Shown one piece after another: positions 60,376-64,000 of a stretch of 64,000 nucleotides of DNA. The DNA is taken from assembly GCA_023459055.1 (NCBI GenBank), contig JAEWVR010000035.1, positions 62,001 through 126,000 on the forward strand. Direction: 5' to 3'. Positions within the stretch are counted from its first letter, which is position 1, and every line of letters starts with the position of its first letter. The notes beneath the pieces were generated by a model. The model was not told the DNA's origin, searched no databases, and saw only the letters and a list, made by a program, of their open reading frames with translations. This DNA is from Fibrobacterota bacterium (GTDB taxonomy: Bacteria > Fibrobacterota > Chitinivibrionia > Chitinivibrionales > Chitinispirillaceae). The position numbers were made by a program, and so were the translations under genes.

Positions 60376-62120
60376 TTTCCTTTTGATCCGGATTCATTGA
60401 TTAGTTTTTCGATATCAAGAATTTTATTTCTGATAGCCTCCGGATCATCAGGTTCAAATTCCAGGCTTTTCCTGAAAGCCTCAATAGCTTTTGTATATTC
60501 CTTTTTCTTCATATAAATTTCACCCCTATGAATATGTACTACCGGATCATCACCGACTTTCTTTACAGCTTCTTCAATAAATACAAAGGCACTGTCAATA
60601 TTTCCCATTTGAAAGAGTACCCAGGCATAAGAATCAATAAATGCTCCGTTTGATGGATCTGCTTTCAATGCTTTTGAAATCAGTATTTTTGCGCTGTCAA
60701 GATTTTCTCCACGATCAGCCCACATATAGCCGAGATAATTACATGTTGCCGGTTCATCAGGTTTTGCGGCAAGAACTTTGCCAAATGCTTCTGCTGCCTC
60801 GCTGTATTTTTTTGAACGTTCGAATGCACTCCCTAATTCAAAATATGAGTATACATCTGTCGAATCTATTGCCAAAGATTTTTGAAACGATTCGATAGCA
60901 TTTAAATACTCTTTTCGAATCATATATACGTGCCCAAGCAGCTTTAGAGGTGAATTATTGTCAGGAATTGTTTTTTGGTATCGTATCGCAATTTGCAATG
61001 CATCATCATACTTCTTCTCCCTGATTGCAAGATAACACATCTCTTTCCAGGCGTCATCAAACGTATTTCGTATTGAGAGTGTTTTCTCGAATTCTATCAT
61101 GGCAAGATCATTTTTTTTCTGTCCCATGAACACAAGCCCCAAATAATAATGAAGCTCATAGTCATCTATACCATCTTTAAGCAGTTCACTCAACAGGCTT
61201 TCTGCTTTGTCATACTGTTTGTTATAAAAATAAATAATTGCAAGAGTTCTTCCATAAACATCGCCCAATTCATTTTCATTATACAGTTTTTCATAGTTGA
61301 CAATTGCGTTTGTATAGTCATTTCGGGTAAGATAAATCTGAGCTGCACTCCTGAGCGCATCCTCATTGAGAGAATCCAGTTCGAGTGCTTTTTTGAAAAA
61401 CCGAAGTCCTTCGGCAGTATCTTTTTGCACCACTTTCAGACCACCAAGCATTACAAAAACATCCGGTTTTGGACCTATTCCTGAAATCATTGACGTATAG
61501 AGAGATTCAGCTTCTGTAAATCGTTTTGATGCAATAAGAAGTTTTCCGACTTTGTAACCTATCTGAACCGACGATGGATTCTTTCTGTAATAAAGCAGAT
61601 AATTCTTCAACGCTTCATCTTTTTTTCCAATTGATTCATATATAAGCCCAAGAGTATACACTTCTTCATCATTGCGTTCTTCAATAAGTTCAAGTACTTC
61701 AGCGGCTTTTTCAAACTCCCCCATCTTCACATAAATAGAAACTACCTGACGTTTTTCTTTTGGCGAGAGCTCCTGATTTGTCCGCTGTCCTTTAATGAGA
61801 ATCAGCGCTTTTGACGTTTTTTCTGATTCGATATAACGGCGAACAAGCTCATCCTTGAGCATTTCTGATTCCGGATCGAAATTATAGGCAAGTTCATAAT
61901 GATGTTCCGCCATGTCAACAATGCCGCGACGTTCATAATCTCTTGCCATAATAAAATAACGTTCAGCACTTTCTTTATCTACTGCAGTTTTGCGATCAAC
62001 CTGTTCAGACGATTCTTTCTGTGTCACAACACCTGCAGTCCTGACTGGTGCAGAACAATTAAAAAAGATTAAAAAAATCACTGAAAAGTTACATATGAAT
62101 CTGATAATTAAACCTGGCAC
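60372..62120 (-). CDS. TPR-repeat outer-envelope lipoprotein
   Basis: The GTG at 62120, 5 bp after AAGAGG, is preferred and gives 582 aa; a longer frame back to 62168 is less likely. The signal ends SVIFLIFFNC, so it is a lipoprotein. From about residue 50 on, TPR units follow almost to the end (AERYFIMARDYERRGIVDMA, AEHHYELAYNFDPESEMLKD, YLNAIESFQKSLAIDSTDVY, KEYTKAIEAFRKSLEFEPDD). The operon with a PorV-like barrel and a LolB-like lipoprotein suggests an outer-membrane assembly or secretion scaffold. Confidence 0.85.
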   Translation of the reverse strand: MPGLIIRFICNFSVIFLIFFNCSAPVRTAGVVTQKESSEQVDRKTAVDKESAERYFIMARDYERRGIVDMAEHHYELAYNFDPESEMLKDELVRRYIESEKTSKALILIKGQRTNQELSPKEKRQVVSIYVKMGEFEKAAEVLELIEERNDEEVYTLGLIYESIGKKDEALKNYLLYYRKNPSSVQIGYKVGKLLIASKRFTEAESLYTSMISGIGPKPDVFVMLGGLKVVQKDTAEGLRFFKKALELDSLNEDALRSAAQIYLTRNDYTNAIVNYEKLYNENELGDVYGRTLAIIYFYNKQYDKAESLLSELLKDGIDDYELHYYLGLVFMGQKKNDLAMIEFEKTLSIRNTFDDAWKEMCYLAIREKKYDDALQIAIRYQKTIPDNNSPLKLLGHVYMIRKEYLNAIESFQKSLAIDSTDVYSYFELGSAFERSKKYSEAAEAFGKVLAAKPDEPATCNYLGYMWADRGENLDSAKILISKALKADPSNGAFIDSYAWVLFQMGNIDSAFVFIEEAVKKVGDDPVVHIHRGEIYMKKKEYTKAIEAFRKSLEFEPDDPEAIRNKILDIEKLINESGSKGK

Positions 62121-62177
62121 ATAAACCTCTTTATACTTTACATAACGCAATTGACAATACTCAAACATGAAAACAGA

Positions 62178-62948
62178 TCAGCGAATTACTGAAACAACAA
62201 GATCAATTGCCGATTCAAAGGGAACGTTGGTACCTGGTGATACTGATTGTGACACAATGGTTCCTGGAAGCAGTGATGAATTATTCTCATATGAAATTTT
62301 TCCAACCACAAGATTACTCTCCTCAATCTTTTTCTTTGCTTCAGCAACACTCTCACCTACCAGATTTGGAACATCAGCCTTTGTCGGCTTTGGCCCCCTG
62401 GAAATAATCAGGTCAATCTCCAGATCTCGTGATACTGTTGTTCCACACTCTGGAAACGCCTGAATAATTATATCAAGAGGTTTTTCATCATGATAGGTTT
62501 TTTTTATTTTACCAACAGAAAGGCCAACTTTCTTCATTTCAATTCGAGCCTGTCGTTCAGTCAAATTCCGAACATCAGGGATAACTGCGACCGGCTTTCC
62601 CTTACTTACCGTTACAGCAATCCGCCGGTTTTTCTTCACTTTTGATCCGGCTTCCGGAAACTGACTTACAATCGCATTCTCAGCCAATTTGTTATCATAC
62701 TCCCGGCTTCTGATTTCTGTCAGCAAACCTGCTTTATACAGCAATTCCCGGCCTGCTTCAAGATCTTTTCCAATAATGCCCGGAACAGTTACAATATCCC
62801 TGTTAACACCAACAATATTGGGCATTACAATCATATCAATGAATAGTACTGCGCATATACCTCCAACCACAAATGCAATCAGGACACCAGGAACAAAGAA
62901 TTTCCAGAAATACTGTGGATTAATATTAATAGTGTAATTTTTCTTCAT
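62178..62948 (-). CDS. Membrane-anchored protein with three PASTA domains
   Basis: A 256-aa protein. After a short cytoplasmic N-terminus, a single transmembrane helix spans about residues 16-38 (FVPGVLIAFVVGGICAVLFI). Three PASTA domains follow: IVTVPGIIGKDLEAGRELLY, VIPDVRNLTERQARIEMKKV and ADVPNLVGESVAEAKKKIEE. PASTA modules bind peptidoglycan fragments and usually sit on PknB-type kinases or penicillin-binding proteins; here no kinase or transpeptidase domain is attached. It leads the TPR/LolB-like/PorV-like operon and may anchor that complex to the cell wall. In related genomes PASTA genes often lie near fmt-rsmB, as here. Confidence 0.9.
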   Translation of the reverse strand: MKKNYTININPQYFWKFFVPGVLIAFVVGGICAVLFIDMIVMPNIVGVNRDIVTVPGIIGKDLEAGRELLYKAGLLTEIRSREYDNKLAENAIVSQFPEAGSKVKKNRRIAVTVSKGKPVAVIPDVRNLTERQARIEMKKVGLSVGKIKKTYHDEKPLDIIIQAFPECGTTVSRDLEIDLIISRGPKPTKADVPNLVGESVAEAKKKIEESNLVVGKISYENNSSLLPGTIVSQSVSPGTNVPFESAIDLVVSVIR

Positions 62949-63202
62949 CTAAAGTAACCATCCTCTTACGATCGATTGAAATATACTGTTTATTCTGCAG
63001 TTGCGACAAAACTCTGGAAACTGTTTCATGGCTTTTTCCGCCATATCAGCAATTTCCTATTGACGAGACCTCTCAGATTTTAAAAGTAATAACTTACTTT
63101 TCCGGAAAACAGTGTGTCTGAACAGACATGCTTTTGAAGCGCATATAGTTAACTACAGTATACGCAAAAAGAGTGCTGACCAATCCAAATCCGCACAAAA
63201 AA

Positions 63203-64000
63203 TTACTTAGAGTGAACTGGCAGGTCCGCAATACTAAGATCCTCAAGTGGTTTTGGAGGCTCTGGCCTTGTAAAAAACCATGCAGCACCTCCCCCAAGTG
63301 CAACAGCACCAACAGCTCCAACAGACCACCAAACTATCTTTTTAGTCGGATCTTTCATAGTGTACTTAGAAACAAGAGACGGATTGTTTGTCCACTTAAA
63401 GCTAAAGGTGATTATGGAGTACTCATCATTAACTTTAATATCAGGTACTCCTTCAAGGTCAAAAACAACCCTGATAACATTATGAAATTCCGGATTAAGC
63501 CCTTTGACAGTCTTGTTAACATCAACTTTATCTGAAACAATTGTAAATCCTTTAATTGGTGATTCTGCAACTGATGGAACAGGTGCTGCACTGGCTTTAG
63601 TATCCTGGAATTCAAATGTGATCTTTTTTTGTCTCAAATTTACATCGTAATAATAGTGTGATGGCTTATCACGAAAAATGAAATATCCTGAAACGATCTT
63701 TTCGTCAGGAGTAGAACCTTTATCGACAGTAATCTGGATACCTTCAATAACTGCATTCTGAACATTGGCATCAAGCGAAGACGATTCTATATCTGCAAAA
63801 ACATTAGTTGTTTGATTAAGGTTGTTCTGCATCGGTACCTGATCCACAGGATTTTCAGAACCAGTTCCATTATCCGAAGGATTACTAAATGGATCATTAA
63901 TTGGAGGAATTGAATCAACAGACAAACCACCAAATGGATCCCCACCAAATGGATCCGATGATCCATCAGATTGAGCACTAAGCAATGCAAAAGACCCACA
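63203..64000 (-). CDS. Exported AMIN-like domain protein, 5' end cut by window edge
   Basis: The frame is open from the right edge and the first visible residues, CGSFALLSAQSDGSS, look like the end of a signal peptide, so the start lies just outside. An Asp/Gly/Pro-rich linker follows. Next is a beta domain of AMIN type (AVIEGIQITVDKGSTPDEKI, YYYDVNLRQKKITFEFQDTK, SPIKGFTIVSDKVDVNKTVK, NVIRVVFDLEG, YSIITFSFKW). Near the C-terminus is a transmembrane-like helix (VWWSVGAVGAVALGGGAAWF), then RPEPPKPLEDL. AMIN domains target proteins to peptidoglycan or secretins. The 254-bp gap to the PASTA gene holds nothing recognised. Confidence 0.72.
   Translation of the reverse strand, partial: CGSFALLSAQSDGSSDPFGGDPFGGLSVDSIPPINDPFSNPSDNGTGSENPVDQVPMQNNLNQTTNVFADIESSSLDANVQNAVIEGIQITVDKGSTPDEKIVSGYFIFRDKPSHYYYDVNLRQKKITFEFQDTKASAAPVPSVAESPIKGFTIVSDKVDVNKTVKGLNPEFHNVIRVVFDLEGVPDIKVNDEYSIITFSFKWTNNPSLVSKYTMKDPTKKIVWWSVGAVGAVALGGGAAWFFTRPEPPKPLEDLSIADLPVHSK

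Noticed and set aside
1..64000. CRISPR arrays, transposases, integrases or prophage genes
   Set aside because: No regularly spaced direct repeats and no such protein motifs were seen on either strand.

Overview
The window reads as chromosomal DNA of a moderately AT-rich, Gram-negative-type bacterium, most likely Fibrobacterota (Fibrobacter/Chitinispirillum/Chitinivibrio side). The main pointer is two members of the TIGR02147 family, known as a Fibrobacter paralogous family. Each starts a gene pair that ends in a surface-type lipoprotein. Supporting signs are many lipoproteins and TPR proteins, a PorV/UPF0164-like outer-membrane protein, C-terminal FlgD/T9SS-like tails on secreted enzymes, and plant-polysaccharide functions. 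The taxon is an inference. No rRNA, tRNA, transposase, prophage or CRISPR array was recognised.

Layout: 1-3.8 kb, arabinose module on the minus strand (LacI-type regulator, then araB, then araD cut by the left edge), with a 26-bp perfect palindromic operator in front of araB. 4-8.3 kb, a CapA-like secreted phosphoesterase and the first TIGR02147/lipoprotein pair. 8.3-11.3 kb, hexamer repeats and hairpins, then a secreted GH31 glycosidase. 11.3-12.3 kb, peroxide-response pair (glutathione peroxidase and an OhrR-like MarR regulator). 12.7-23.7 kb, a large secreted trio: a TPR protein, a protein of chitobiase-type repeats plus PKD plus FGE-fold domains, and a 1934-aa TPR protein. 23.7-30.9 kb, an ABC-F ATPase and a 1743-aa kinase/ATPase/GAF/GGDEF signalling protein. 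31-31.3 kb, nested GC-rich palindromic repeats. 31.4-37.4 kb, OsmC, the second TIGR02147/lipoprotein operon and a VIT-domain secreted protein. 37.6-41 kb, a 46-bp perfect palindrome, two oligopeptide-transporter ATPases, a cyclophilin and a GIY-YIG protein. 41-46 kb, an EAL-like/HDOD regulator and argB-argD-argG closed by a strong terminator. 46.1-48.05 kb, an ATPase plus a putative PD-(D/E)XK nuclease wedged between argG and ispD. 48-53.5 kb, ispD, an RMD1/DUF155 membrane protein, a small hypothetical, a chemotaxis receptor and a HAD phosphatase. 53.7-57.7 kb, a tightly overlapping STAS-domain operon, then rsmB and fmt. 58-64 kb, a zinc-ribbon protein and an envelope operon (PASTA protein, TPR lipoprotein, DUF4292-like lipoprotein, PorV-like barrel), ending in a partial AMIN-like protein.

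The window mixes housekeeping (arginine, isoprenoid, translation initiation, 16S methylation) with a heavy load of envelope and signalling genes. The best candidates for something undescribed are the ATPase/nuclease pair at 46.1-48.05 kb, the repeated TIGR02147/lipoprotein module, the 11-kb secreted TPR/FGE/TPR locus and the STAS operon. All functions here come from reading the sequence and from knowledge of families; no searches were run.
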